From Neptuniibacter victor (lineage in GTDB: Bacteria; Pseudomonadota; Gammaproteobacteria; Pseudomonadales; Balneatricaceae), in contig AP025763.1 in assembly GCA_027943745.1 (NCBI GenBank), forward strand, positions 1,922,001-1,986,000: a stretch of DNA of 64,000 nt, written 5' to 3'. Numbering within the stretch: position 1 is the first letter of the stretch; each line of letters starts with the position of its first letter. Both the position numbers and the translations under genes were made by a program. Under the pieces are notes generated by a model that ran no database searches, was not told the DNA's origin, and saw only the letters and a list, made by a program, of their open reading frames with translations. Positions 16,658 to 25,996 of the stretch are shown here, piece by piece.

Positions 16658-17821
16658 ATGAATAACGATATATCTAATTTGCGTAAATTTGTCTCGCCTG
16701 AAATCATTTTTGGGGTTGGTGCGCGAAAATCTGTTGCTAACTATGCGCGTACGTTTGGTGCTCGCAAAGTGCTTGTTGTTTCAGATCCTGGTGTTGTTGC
16801 TGCCGGTTGGTTAGAAGATATCTCTGTTCTATTGTCGGAAGAAGATATCGAGCACGTTACATTTACAGAAGTATCCCCGAACCCTCGTGCCGAAGAGGTT
16901 ATGAAAGGGGCTCAAGTGTACCAAGAGCACAATTGTAATGTGATTGTGGCCATTGGTGGTGGCAGTCCTATGGATTGTGCCAAAGGCATTGGCATTGTTT
17001 GTGCGAATGGTAAGCATATTCTTGATTATGAAGGCATCGATACGATTCACCTTCCTATCCCGCCGCTGATTTTTATTCCGACGACAGCAGGTACATCTGC
17101 AGATGTCTCGCAGTTTGCTATCATTTCTGACCCAGTAGAAAAGATAAAGATATCGATTGTTAGTAAAGCAGTTGTGCCAGATGTGGCGCTTATAGATCCA
17201 GAAACGACCATGACAATGGATCCTTTTCTCAGTGCGTGTACAGGCATTGATGCGTTGGTTCATGCGATAGAGGCTTTTGTGTCTACTGGAGCGGGTCCGC
17301 TTACGGATATGCATGCCTTGGATGCTATGCGCCTGATAAATGAAAATATCGTCACGCTGGTGCAAAACCCGAGCGACATCAAAGTAAGAGAGCAGATTAT
17401 GCTTGGCTCGATGAAAGCGGGTTTAGCGTTTTCTAATGCGATTCTTGGTGCAGTACACGCGATGTCTCACAGCTTAGGGGGTTATTTAGATCTTCCTCAC
17501 GGTCTTTGTAATGCAATGCTTCTTGAGCACGTCATTGATTTTAATTACAAAGAGGCTAATGATCGTTTTAAAGTTGTGGCTGAAACAATGGGGATCGATA
17601 CGCGCGGTCTTAATACTGTTCAAATCCAGAAATCGTTAATGACTAGAGTCATCGCATTAAAGCAAGATGTTGGCTTAACCCAAAAGCTTGCAGAAAGTGG
17701 CGTTCATATGACCGATATCCCTGTGCTGTCAGATCATGCAATGCTTGATCCTTGCATCTTAACCAATCCTCGTAAATCCAATAAACGTGATGTAGCTGCA
17801 GTCTATGAAGAAGCACTCTAA
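16658..17821 (+). CDS. ercA: Iron-containing alcohol dehydrogenase ErcA
   Basis: Group III Fe-ADH of 387 aa, the same length I recall for P. aeruginosa ErcA. NAD site GGGSPMDCAK (100-109) and PTTAGTSAD (141-149). Metal ligands Asp198 and His202 in DALVHAIEAF, His267 in GAVHAMSH and His281 in LPHGLCNAM are all present, so it should be an active enzyme. In pseudomonads ErcA is tied to regulation of ethanol oxidation rather than bulk catabolism. Its end overlaps the next kinase gene by 17 bp, a strong sign that enzyme and sensor are made together. Confidence 0.92.
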   Translation: MNNDISNLRKFVSPEIIFGVGARKSVANYARTFGARKVLVVSDPGVVAAGWLEDISVLLSEEDIEHVTFTEVSPNPRAEEVMKGAQVYQEHNCNVIVAIGGGSPMDCAKGIGIVCANGKHILDYEGIDTIHLPIPPLIFIPTTAGTSADVSQFAIISDPVEKIKISIVSKAVVPDVALIDPETTMTMDPFLSACTGIDALVHAIEAFVSTGAGPLTDMHALDAMRLINENIVTLVQNPSDIKVREQIMLGSMKAGLAFSNAILGAVHAMSHSLGGYLDLPHGLCNAMLLEHVIDFNYKEANDRFKVVAETMGIDTRGLNTVQIQKSLMTRVIALKQDVGLTQKLAESGVHMTDIPVLSDHAMLDPCILTNPRKSNKRDVAAVYEEAL

Positions 17822-19538
17822 CGAAACAGACCAGACAGTTACTAGTTTAATTGGCTTAGGTAATCATTCAGCTAGAAAGAGCTACTATCCGGAGCTTGCG
17901 AGTAAATTAGATGAGCTTGAGCAAGAAAAGAACCGCTATAAGTGGTTATTTGAAAACGCTCAACATGGCATATTCCAAGCATCTCTTGATGCTGGGGTTA
18001 CTACCGCTAATCCGGCTATTGTAAAAATATGTGGTTACGATTCATCTACAGCATTCTGCGATGCGATAACCAATCTAGAGTCACTCCTCTTTTGCTGCGC
18101 AGATGCGTATGCTGATTTTCGATACAGTCTCGTTCAATACGGTAAAGTTTTTGGCTTTGAGACACTGTTTATTCGACAAGACGGACAATGTGTGCATGTT
18201 TCAATCAATGCGCTCTTAAAAAAGAATCAAGGTGAGCACCCGACCATAGAAGCCTTTGTTCAAGATATTACTGAACGTAAGAAAACTCAGGACAAGCTAA
18301 AGCAGCTGAATGAAGAGCTAGAAGAGAGAGTCGCCAGTAGGACACAAGAGCTAGTATCACTTAATGATAAGCTTTGGCAGGAGATATCGGATCGCGAGAA
18401 GATCCAAAAAGAGTTAAAGGTTGCTAAAGAGGTAGCGGAAGAAGCTAACAAGAGTAAAGATAAATACTTGGCAGCTGCGAGTCACGACTTGTTACAACCA
18501 ATGAATGCTGCGCGGCTTTTAATTGCAGCACTTCGTGAACGCTCCCTACATGAGCAGGATTCCCATTTGGTTGAGAGGGTGCATCTAGCATTAGAGAATG
18601 CAGAGGACCTACTTACTGACCTTCTCGATATTTCAAAACTTGATCAAAATGCGGTAGACCCCGACATAAGCCATTTTAGATTGAATCAGCTTTTAAAATC
18701 GATGGTTGGGGAGTTCCAGCCGGTAGCGGAAGATAAAAATATTCAGCTATCGCTTCGTCACAGCTCTGTAGTAGTTAAATCAGATTCACGTTTACTGCTT
18801 CGAATTATTCGTAACTTTATTAGTAACGCTATTCGTTATACGCAAGAGGGGCGAGTGCTTGTTGGTTGTCGGAGAAAGCCGGGTTACATCAGCATACAGG
18901 TATGGGATACAGGTACAGGAATTCCCAGCGATAAGCAGCAGGATATATTCAAAGAGTTTCAGCAGTTAGATTGCCATAGTAAAGAGCGGCAAGGTGTTGG
19001 GCTTGGGCTCGCTATTGTTGATAGAATTGCCAAGATGCTCAACCATCCGCTTACGGTGCAATCTATTGAAGGGAAAGGATCGGTATTTTCTGTCGATGTT
19101 CCGATTGTTGATGATTCTCACGTGGCTGATAAGAGTCAAACCCCTTTCCATGCCCCGCAACTTGATCAGTTACAGGGCCTTGCGGTCCTTGTCATTGATA
19201 ACGAAGAAAATATATTAGTTAGTATGGATGCGCTTCTTGGCCAATGGGGGTGCCGTGTTATTACTGCGGCTAGTCAGGATGAGGCTATAGCGCTTTGCGA
19301 GGACGAATCGTTTATTCCGGATGTTATTCTGGCCGATTATCATTTGGATAATGATCTGCTTGGAACCGATGCTATTTTTGGTATCAGATCGGCATTAGGG
19401 TGTGAAATACCTGCTGTAATGCTAACAGCTGATCGGAGTAGTGAATGTAGTCAGATGTTTAAGCAACTAGGTTTTCCCGTGATTAACAAACCGGTGAAGC
19501 CGAGTAAGCTACGGGCACTTCTCACGCATCTGTCATAA
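17805..19538 (+). CDS. ercS: PAS hybrid sensor histidine kinase ErcS type
   Basis: 577 aa, soluble. Order: PAS (about 43-155), a coiled coil (160-215), HisKA with AASHDLLQPMNAAR (His227), HATPase (N box SNAIRYTQ 340-346, DTGTGIP 368-374, GVGLGLAIV 397-405) and a C-terminal receiver (460-575) with Asp511 in LADYHLDN and Lys562 in NKPVKP. The H-box form HDLLQP is that of the NahK/ErcS kinases. No membrane helix, so it senses inside the cell. It overlaps ercA by 17 bp. The likely output is through a phosphorelay to the unlinked ErbR (23.5 kb), by analogy with P. aeruginosa. The core is clearly paralogous to the 20.9-kb kinase. Confidence 0.9.
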   Translation: MKKHSNETDQTVTSLIGLGNHSARKSYYPELASKLDELEQEKNRYKWLFENAQHGIFQASLDAGVTTANPAIVKICGYDSSTAFCDAITNLESLLFCCADAYADFRYSLVQYGKVFGFETLFIRQDGQCVHVSINALLKKNQGEHPTIEAFVQDITERKKTQDKLKQLNEELEERVASRTQELVSLNDKLWQEISDREKIQKELKVAKEVAEEANKSKDKYLAAASHDLLQPMNAARLLIAALRERSLHEQDSHLVERVHLALENAEDLLTDLLDISKLDQNAVDPDISHFRLNQLLKSMVGEFQPVAEDKNIQLSLRHSSVVVKSDSRLLLRIIRNFISNAIRYTQEGRVLVGCRRKPGYISIQVWDTGTGIPSDKQQDIFKEFQQLDCHSKERQGVGLGLAIVDRIAKMLNHPLTVQSIEGKGSVFSVDVPIVDDSHVADKSQTPFHAPQLDQLQGLAVLVIDNEENILVSMDALLGQWGCRVITAASQDEAIALCEDESFIPDVILADYHLDNDLLGTDAIFGIRSALGCEIPAVMLTADRSSECSQMFKQLGFPVINKPVKPSKLRALLTHLS

Positions 19539-19710
19539 TTATCCTTCATAGTCCTTAAGTGCTATGTTGGGATGCTTTAGTGGAATTTATCTTTTAATTC
19601 AGATGGTTATGAAAGGCATTTAACATGTAGTAAAAGGGGTCTCAAGTAGTATTTTGGTACTGCTTCTGAGGTCTTAGAATGAGGTAATTGTTGCCTTATT
19701 GAGGATCGGT

Positions 19711-20862
19711 ATGTTGACTCATGCTCCTGCGTTTGTAAGTGCGGTATCTTATGATACTAACCCACACGGTGCTGCAGCTGACCTGCATAAGCAGTTTTCT
19801 AATATCGATATTCAGTCGATTATCTTCTTTTGTTCCGCCGAATATGACCTTTCTTCATTGGCTGTTGCAATAAACAAGTCATTTGCGGACAGGGATGTTG
19901 TTGGTTGTACAACCGCAGGGGAGATAACCCCACATGGCTACGGCCAGGGCTGTATTACTGCTATCGGTTTTAGCGCTAGCGCTTTTGCTATTGAAGCGGC
20001 TTCCATCGAATGCCTAGATGATTTTAGTTTAACGGATGCGCAAACATTGGTTGACCAACTAATTGCTGGTTGCCGAGCACACGAAATTGCACCGATTAAA
20101 TCGAATACCTTTGCACTCACATTGTTAGATGGGCTTTCAATTCAAGAAGAGAACGTTCTCGTTACTTTAAACTCTGCTTTAGGCAGTATTCCGAATTTTG
20201 GCGGCTCAGCTGCTGATGATACTCATCTTGCTAAAACGCATGTTTTCTATAATGGCCAGTTCCATACCGATGCGGCTGTGGTCATGATGGTTAATACCGC
20301 TTTTGATTTTGAAGTATTCAGCACACACCATATGCGCAATAAACAGGAAAAGCTGGTGGTCACTGCTGCCGATGCCGATTCTAGGTGTGTCTATGAGCTT
20401 AATGCTGAGCCAGCTGCTGTTGTTTATGCCAGATCTATTGGTGTTTCAGTTGAAGAGTTAAACAATGAAATATTTGCGTTAAACCCTATCGCAGTAAAGC
20501 TGGGGGATGAGTTCTTTGTTCGCTCCATACAGCAGGTCAACCCTGATCTTAGCTTGAAGTTTTATTGTGCGGTTGAAAATGGCATTGTCTTAACCATCAT
20601 GGAACCAGGCGATTTAGCCGTTAACTTGGCGAGAAAGTTGGATGAGATTGAAGAAAAGATAGGAATACCCCAGCTTATCATTGGTTGTGATTGTTTCTTA
20701 AGACGGTTGGAGTGTGAATTGCTTGGAACGTCAGATTCTGTTTCTGATGTTTTGCAGAAAAATAGGGTAATAGGTTTCAATACTTACGGCGAGCAGATGG
20801 CAGGAATGCATATAAATCAGACGTTCACTGCAGTAGCGATTGGGAGGCGACACAATGGATAG
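19711..20862 (+). CDS. nosP: FIST-domain nitric oxide sensing protein NosP
   Basis: 383 aa with FIST N-terminal (about 30-215) and FIST C-terminal (220-365) domains. I choose ATG 19711 with GAGGA 5 bp upstream over the TTG four codons earlier. Conserved pieces: VVGCTTAGEITPHGYGQG near 70, NFGGSAADD near 165, and the C-terminal FNTYGEQMAGMHINQT. In P. aeruginosa the homologous protein binds haem, senses NO and controls the kinase NahK from the same operon; here the kinase gene overlaps by 8 bp, which is why I call it NosP rather than a generic FIST protein. Haem ligands cannot be assigned by eye. Confidence 0.87.
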   Translation: MLTHAPAFVSAVSYDTNPHGAAADLHKQFSNIDIQSIIFFCSAEYDLSSLAVAINKSFADRDVVGCTTAGEITPHGYGQGCITAIGFSASAFAIEAASIECLDDFSLTDAQTLVDQLIAGCRAHEIAPIKSNTFALTLLDGLSIQEENVLVTLNSALGSIPNFGGSAADDTHLAKTHVFYNGQFHTDAAVVMMVNTAFDFEVFSTHHMRNKQEKLVVTAADADSRCVYELNAEPAAVVYARSIGVSVEELNNEIFALNPIAVKLGDEFFVRSIQQVNPDLSLKFYCAVENGIVLTIMEPGDLAVNLARKLDEIEEKIGIPQLIIGCDCFLRRLECELLGTSDSVSDVLQKNRVIGFNTYGEQMAGMHINQTFTAVAIGRRHNG

Positions 20863-23431
20863 TAACGCCTTGCAAGATCGTATTGATCAGTTAGAAGAAG
20901 AAAACCGCAAGCTACGAAAAATTAACCATGTGCTGATCGAAAGGGTCGAAGCGGGTGGTTGTCAGGGCGCTAACCCTTATTCTGCTTTTGAGCATTCTGT
21001 CGTACTAGCCGAACAAGTACGTGAAAGAACAGAAGCGTTAAACAGAGTGTTGTCAGAGCTTAAAGAGAGTCACCAAGATCTCAAACTGGCAAATGATCAA
21101 GCGGCACTAGCGAATCAACGCTTAGTCGACGCCATTGAGAGCATATCTGATGCATTTGTGCTGTTTGATGATGAACGAAAGATTGTCCTTTTTAATAGTA
21201 AATTCTGCAATGTTTGGGAGTCTACCGGGCTTGATGTAAAAACAGGGACAACCATTCAAGATATTAGCCGTCTGGCGCGAATCAGTGGGCTGGTGGACGA
21301 AGAGTATCCAGCGACTAATAGTGGCAGTAAGGTTTACAAACTCAATGATGGGCGCTGGGTACAGATGTCCGAGCGACCGACACAGGATGGCGGGCTTGTT
21401 ATCCTGTACACCGACATCACGGCGATTAAAGAGCGCGAAACAGCCAACCGTGAACACGCGCTTGCGCAAAAAACAAAGCTTCTGCAACGAACTGTAGACA
21501 ACCTTTCACAAGGGGTTGTTTTAGTGACACCCGAAGGGCGGGTAGAACTATGGAATGATCGGTTTTTGGATCTGATGGATGTTGATGTGCAGCAGGTGGA
21601 GTCGTACCCGCCTTTTGCGGCGTTAATGCTCGATAATCATGCCATCTTACAGCATGCACTTACGGCAGCTCAGCAAGGCGAAGTGTTGGCGTCAGAGCAA
21701 AGAGGACGGTTAGGGCAGGTTATTGAAGTTCGCACCCATCCGATGCCTAAAGGCGGGTTTATTAATACTTATACGGATATTACCGAGCGACATAAATATG
21801 CTGAGTCACTTAGACAAAGCGAGCAGTGGATTCGTTTGATAACTGATAATGTTCCCGCACTGATTGCTTATCTCGATAAAGATCTTAAGTATCGATTTAC
21901 TAACAAAGTTTATAACGAGTGGTTTGGTAAAACTGACGGTTATCTCAATGGTAAAACCACGTTCGAGGTTTATACCAAGGAGCAATTTAACAACTTATCC
22001 CCTTACGTCGATCGCGCCTTAGCGGGTGAAAATGTCACGTTTGAGATGTGGCAGACAAATGCTAGAGGTGAGCAACGTTACATGTTGAAGTCTTATGTCG
22101 CTAATATTGATAAAGATGGTCACCCCGATGGCTTTTTTGTCATGATTCGAGATATTACCGAGCGTCGACGTACGGCTGAAGCGCTAGAACTTTCACATCA
22201 GATGCTCGAAGAACGAGTAGAAGAGAGAACTTCAGCGCTGACCGCGCTAAATGAGCAATTGAGATCGGAAATTACAGAGCGAGCAGGTGTAGAGGCACGC
22301 TTACGTGAGGCAAAATTAGAAGCAGAGCAAGCAAACTTATCGAAAACAAAATTTCTCGCGGCCGTCAGCCATGATCTACTTCAGCCGTTGAATGCTGCAC
22401 GCCTATTCTCTGGTGCCTTATCTGAACAGATAAAAGAACCGCGTAACTTTAACTTAGCCCAATCTGTCTCCAATTCTCTGGATGATGTCGAGTCGTTGCT
22501 CAGAACATTGGTCGATATCTCTAAGTTAGATGCAGGGGTCGTAAAAGCGGATGTGATTACTTTTAATCTTCAGGGACTTTTCGACACACTCTCTGCTGAG
22601 TTCTCACAGTTAGCAAATACCGAGGGACTCGCTTTTAGGTGCGTACCTAGTCAAACCGTAGTGAGGTCTGATTCTCAGCTGCTCGCACGTATTCTGAGGA
22701 ACTTTTTGACTAATGCGATCCGGTACACCCAGCAAGGTAAATTATTACTGGGATGTCGCCATAAGGAGAATAGTCTTTGGATTGAGGTATGGGATACAGG
22801 GCAAGGCATTCCAAAAGAGAAGCTTGCAGAAGTTTTCCAAGAGTTTAAGCGCCTGCAAGAGGATCAACCAGGACAGGAGAAAGGTTTAGGATTAGGCTTA
22901 GCCATCGTTGATAAGATCTCTCGCGTATTGGGGCACAAGATTAGGGTTTCTTCCATTGAGGGCAAAGGCTCCGTGTTTGCCGTTGAAGTACCTAAAGCCG
23001 CACAGCTACTACCTGCAGCAATAGCTGGACCTAACATGCCGATGATCACTGAGCGTTTAACAGATGCTAATGTCTGGTTAATCGATAATGATATGGCGAT
23101 CTGTGAAGCAATGGAGACATTGCTAACGGGGTGGGGGTGTAATGTAACAACTGCTCTATCGTTAAGTCATCTTAAGGAACAGGTGGACTTTACCACTGAA
23201 CCCGTTGATATCTTAATTGCTGATTATCATCTCGATAATGGTGAGAATGGTGTAGATGCAGCGCAAGCGGTAACGGTGGAGGTAAAAGATAATCTACCTG
23301 TTTTAATGATAACTGCAAATTATAGTAAAGAGCTTAATCAGCAGATCCGCGATCTAGATTATATGTTGGTTAATAAACCGGTTAAGCCGCTTAAGCTAAA
23401 AACAACGTTGATCCATATGCTGGGCGCTTGA
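20855..23431 (+). CDS. nahK: Hybrid sensor kinase NahK / ErcS' / PedS1
   Basis: 858 aa, soluble. ATG 20855 has GGGAGG 7 bp upstream. Order: N-terminal coiled coil with ENRKLRKINHVLIERVE (16-32) and a second helix to about 90; three PAS-like regions (about 90-195, 205-312, 320-440); HisKA with AAVSHDLLQPLNAARL (His506); HATPase (LTNAIRYTQ, DTGQGIP, GLGLGLAIV at about 678-686); receiver with Asp790 in IADYHLDN and NKPVKP near 840. The N-terminus and HDLLQP box match NahK. It overlaps nosP by 8 bp, so NosP is the likely NO-dependent input. Probable targets are ErbR, encoded convergently next door, and phosphotransfer proteins elsewhere. Confidence 0.9.
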   Translation: MDSNALQDRIDQLEEENRKLRKINHVLIERVEAGGCQGANPYSAFEHSVVLAEQVRERTEALNRVLSELKESHQDLKLANDQAALANQRLVDAIESISDAFVLFDDERKIVLFNSKFCNVWESTGLDVKTGTTIQDISRLARISGLVDEEYPATNSGSKVYKLNDGRWVQMSERPTQDGGLVILYTDITAIKERETANREHALAQKTKLLQRTVDNLSQGVVLVTPEGRVELWNDRFLDLMDVDVQQVESYPPFAALMLDNHAILQHALTAAQQGEVLASEQRGRLGQVIEVRTHPMPKGGFINTYTDITERHKYAESLRQSEQWIRLITDNVPALIAYLDKDLKYRFTNKVYNEWFGKTDGYLNGKTTFEVYTKEQFNNLSPYVDRALAGENVTFEMWQTNARGEQRYMLKSYVANIDKDGHPDGFFVMIRDITERRRTAEALELSHQMLEERVEERTSALTALNEQLRSEITERAGVEARLREAKLEAEQANLSKTKFLAAVSHDLLQPLNAARLFSGALSEQIKEPRNFNLAQSVSNSLDDVESLLRTLVDISKLDAGVVKADVITFNLQGLFDTLSAEFSQLANTEGLAFRCVPSQTVVRSDSQLLARILRNFLTNAIRYTQQGKLLLGCRHKENSLWIEVWDTGQGIPKEKLAEVFQEFKRLQEDQPGQEKGLGLGLAIVDKISRVLGHKIRVSSIEGKGSVFAVEVPKAAQLLPAAIAGPNMPMITERLTDANVWLIDNDMAICEAMETLLTGWGCNVTTALSLSHLKEQVDFTTEPVDILIADYHLDNGENGVDAAQAVTVEVKDNLPVLMITANYSKELNQQIRDLDYMLVNKPVKPLKLKTTLIHMLGA

Positions 23432-23450
23432 TGAGCTGTTAGCCTGTATT

Positions 23451-23476
23451 AAAAAAGCCGCTGATGCGGCTTTTTT
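23451..23476. terminator. Bidirectional terminator between nahK and erbR
   Basis: AAAAAAGCCGC, loop TGAT, GCGGCTTTTTT. Symmetric A and T tails, between two convergent genes. Confidence 0.92.
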
Positions 23477-23504
23477 AATGGGTAAAAAACGTTAGTGGGT
23501 TTAA

Positions 23505-24173
23505 TTAACGCTTTAGATATTCGTTAAAATCTATATTGCCTGCTGATAGCACCGCTTGAATGCGGTTGTGTACGCCAAGTTTGCGAAGGATAGCAGAGAC
23601 ATGTGCTTTTACTGTTGTTTCTGCGATATTCAGGTTGTAGGCAATTTGCTTATTAGACTCGCCTTTTGACATGCGCTCTAACACCAGTAGTTGCCTGCGT
23701 GTTAAAGAAGATAGAAGTTCAGGAGGGATCTGATTGTCGTCTTTGCGCTGCATCCTTCTATTATCTGGCTGACTCGCACGAATAATATCCGACGGCAGGT
23801 AAACGTTACCGGCAAGAATCTGTTTAAGCGCTTCTGTCATCTGTTCACGTGGTGATGACTTGGTGATAAAGCCAACTGCGCCATAGGTGATGGCTTGTAA
23901 GACAATCTGTTTATCTTCTTCAGCAGAAACGATAACGACGGGTACCGTGGGCAGGTCGTTTCTTAATGTGATTAAACCATTAAGACCGTTCATTCCTGGC
24001 ATATTCAAATCAAGTAGAATTAAATCAAGCTCTTCTTCATTCTGTGCAATCTCCAAAGCACTGTCTAGATCTTCAGTTTCAAGGGTTTTGCAGCCTTCGA
24101 AGCTGTTCTCAATGACATTAATGATAGCTTCACGAAATAACGGGTGGTCATCTGCGATCAGGATCTTGTACAC
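23505..24173 (-). CDS. erbR: LuxR-type response regulator ErbR/AgmR (PedR1)
   Basis: 222 aa: receiver (1-120) with Asp55 in [10 protein letters not shown], acidic pair DD at 8-9, and a NarL/LuxR helix-turn-helix (about 152-215, [22 protein letters not shown]...). The start [17 protein letters not shown] and [17 protein letters not shown] follow AgmR/ErbR closely. In pseudomonads this regulator activates PQQ alcohol-oxidation genes and lies beside the nosP-nahK pair, as here. It is transcribed toward nahK. The PQQ-associated rhodanese gene lies about 110 bp upstream on the same strand and could be read into erbR, since no terminator was noticed between them. Confidence 0.92.
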   Translation of the reverse strand: MYKILIADDHPLFREAIINVIENSFEGCKTLETEDLDSALEIAQNEEELDLILLDLNMPGMNGLNGLITLRNDLPTVPVVIVSAEEDKQIVLQAITYGAVGFITKSSPREQMTEALKQILAGNVYLPSDIIRASQPDNRRMQRKDDNQIPPELLSSLTRRQLLVLERMSKGESNKQIAYNLNIAETTVKAHVSAILRKLGVHNRIQAVLSAGNIDFNEYLKR

Positions 24174-24281
24174 AATGTATCTCCAATATCGTTATATTTA
24201 TTATAAACACCATCAAACGTGATGTTTTATCTCGTCCTGAGTTATTTGCTCGCACCCTGAGCAGATAGAACTGTTTTTACA

Positions 24282-24848
24282 TTATAGTTTGGGTTTAAAC
24301 GGCTCAGGTATAGCAACGACGGTTTCTAATTCGTTTTCTAACCATCCGTCAGAACCATTTCTGTACCAAAAAAGATTGCTATACCCCCACGAATTTGCGC
24401 GTTTCAATGCATTCCATGACATCCAGCAATCGGCTCTGCAGTAGATAACAATAGGGTAATGCTTATCACCCTTGGTTACTTTCTGTAGGTGAACACGGAA
24501 ATATGATTCCCATTCCTGCTCTAATTCACCGCGGCCAACGTTTGGTATCCATACGCTTCCAGGTATATGTAATCTTGGTTCTTTCTGTATAAAAACTCTA
24601 TTCCAAGGTAAAGGCTGTACATCCAACAACGCTATAGGCAGTTTACTGTCTAATAGCGCTAAAAGGGATTCCGTGCTCAGTGTTTTAGCATAGTCACTGT
24701 GTTGCGGTGTTGGACTACGATAACGAAGGAGCCGGTAACCCTCTATATTGAATAATTCAAAACTGTCTTCTTTATCTTGGTTTGCATTAGCTATCTGCCC
24801 AGCAGTTGCGAGCAGAAGTAATCCATATATAAGATATTCTCGAAGCAC
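24282..24848 (-). CDS. PQQ-associated CXXXCW-motif rhodanese-like protein
   Basis: 188 aa, exported: hydrophobic residues 5-20 followed by ANANQ. A rhodanese-like fold with the hallmark YCRADCWMSWNA near 134-145, which defines a family found only beside PQQ-dependent alcohol systems. Here the motif is C-x3-CW; the loop does not match an ordinary sulfurtransferase active-site loop. Also VWIPNVGRGELE near 99-110. The gene precedes erbR on the minus strand and is divergent from the NitT/TauT-like transporter genes. Its biochemical role is unknown; a periplasmic thiol or metal-handling task supporting the quinoproteins is a guess. Confidence 0.85.
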   Translation of the reverse strand: MLREYLIYGLLLLATAGQIANANQDKEDSFELFNIEGYRLLRYRSPTPQHSDYAKTLSTESLLALLDSKLPIALLDVQPLPWNRVFIQKEPRLHIPGSVWIPNVGRGELEQEWESYFRVHLQKVTKGDKHYPIVIYCRADCWMSWNALKRANSWGYSNLFWYRNGSDGWLENELETVVAIPEPFKPKL

Positions 24849-25030
24849 TAAAATGGCTTTTACCTTTTCATTCTTTCTGTGCCTCTATTACAACCTGCGA
24901 AAGTGTTGGTCAAAATTCTACCATCGAGCAAAAAAACAGGTACGAAAGTACTATTTTGACACACAGGTCAGCAGCTTATGTTGGTGCAGGGCTTTTATTA
25001 CATAAAATTTTCGTTAGGCATAGGTATTTA

Positions 25031-25996
25031 ATGCGCTCAATTCTTAATATCACGTTTGTACTTGCTCTCAGTTGTTTACATTCTTTTGTGTGGGCAGATG
25101 AATTACCTAAGCTCTCTGTAACCGCTATCGCATCGGGAACGGTGAATTGGGAGCTACAGCACATAAAAAATGAGCAGTTAGATAGAAAGAATGGCTATGA
25201 ATTAATCATTCATCGAGTAGCTAGTTTGTCTGCCGCTCGTATCGCTATAACGTCTGGAAATACTCATGTTATTGTGTCTGATTGGTTGTGGGCATCCGAT
25301 AGAAATAGCAAAGGTTCTGAATTTAGGTTTTTGCCTTTTTCTAAGCAAATTGGCGCGATTATGCTAGCAAAAGACAGCAAGATAGAGACTTTTTCTGAAT
25401 TGGCGGGGAAGAGAATTGGGGTCGCGGGTGGTCCATCTAATAAGGGATGGGTGTTGCTACAAGCGGCCGCAAAGAAAGAAGGGATAGACCTACAAAAGCA
25501 AGCGCAAGTACAGTTTGCAGCACCGCCTTTACTGAGCCAAGCGTTGAAAAGTAAAAGGCTCGATATTCTAGTTACTTTTTGGCATTACGGTGCACGCTTA
25601 GAAGCCGAAGGGTTTAAAAAAATGGCTAGTTTAGATGGGGTTATGAAAACACTGGGTTTAGCAAGCCAGATCCCGATGCTTGGGTATTTGTTTGACAACA
25701 AATTTCTGAAATCTTCTCCTGAGTTAATCTCGCAGTTTAACCGCTCGGTCACTCAGGCTAAGTTTCAACTTGCTTATGATGATCAATACTGGGATTCACT
25801 CCGCCCTTTAATGCGTGCTGAAAATGACGCTATCTACCAGTCATTAATTCTAGGCTATCGTAACGGCATTCCTGAACCGTTAAGTACTGAGCAAATAAAA
25901 GGCGCAAAAAACTTTTATGAATTAATTGATAAGCTGAAGCCATATCCGACTCATACGGTGTTGGATACAGATATGTTCTATCTGGAGCAGAAATGA
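25031..25996 (+). CDS. NitT/TauT-type ABC substrate-binding protein
   Basis: Periplasmic ligand-binding protein, 321 aa from ATG 25031. A longer frame from 24956 is not needed: MRSILNITFVLALSCLHSFVWADE is a proper signal peptide. Class II binding-protein features: LSVTAIASGTVNWEL at the start, VASLSAARIAITSGNTHVIVSDWLW near 65-90 and LAGKRIGVAGGPSNKGW near 125-141, as in SsuA/ThiY-type proteins. The ligand is not evident. It begins a three-gene operon with 4- and 8-bp overlaps. The locus suggests a ligand linked to alcohol oxidation or metal supply, but sulfonate-, thiamine-precursor- or nitrile-like ligands are equally open. Confidence 0.82.
   Translation: MRSILNITFVLALSCLHSFVWADELPKLSVTAIASGTVNWELQHIKNEQLDRKNGYELIIHRVASLSAARIAITSGNTHVIVSDWLWASDRNSKGSEFRFLPFSKQIGAIMLAKDSKIETFSELAGKRIGVAGGPSNKGWVLLQAAAKKEGIDLQKQAQVQFAAPPLLSQALKSKRLDILVTFWHYGARLEAEGFKKMASLDGVMKTLGLASQIPMLGYLFDNKFLKSSPELISQFNRSVTQAKFQLAYDDQYWDSLRPLMRAENDAIYQSLILGYRNGIPEPLSTEQIKGAKNFYELIDKLKPYPTHTVLDTDMFYLEQK

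Noticed and set aside
16829-17365. 178-aa open frame on the minus strand inside ercA
   Set aside because: Rich in Arg, His and Cys in a pattern typical of antisense shadows; ercA on the other strand is complete and conserved.
25031-25996. Calling the NitT/TauT-like binding protein a lanthanide or lanthanophore receptor
   Set aside because: No metal-binding motif is visible; position alone is not enough, so only a general call was made.
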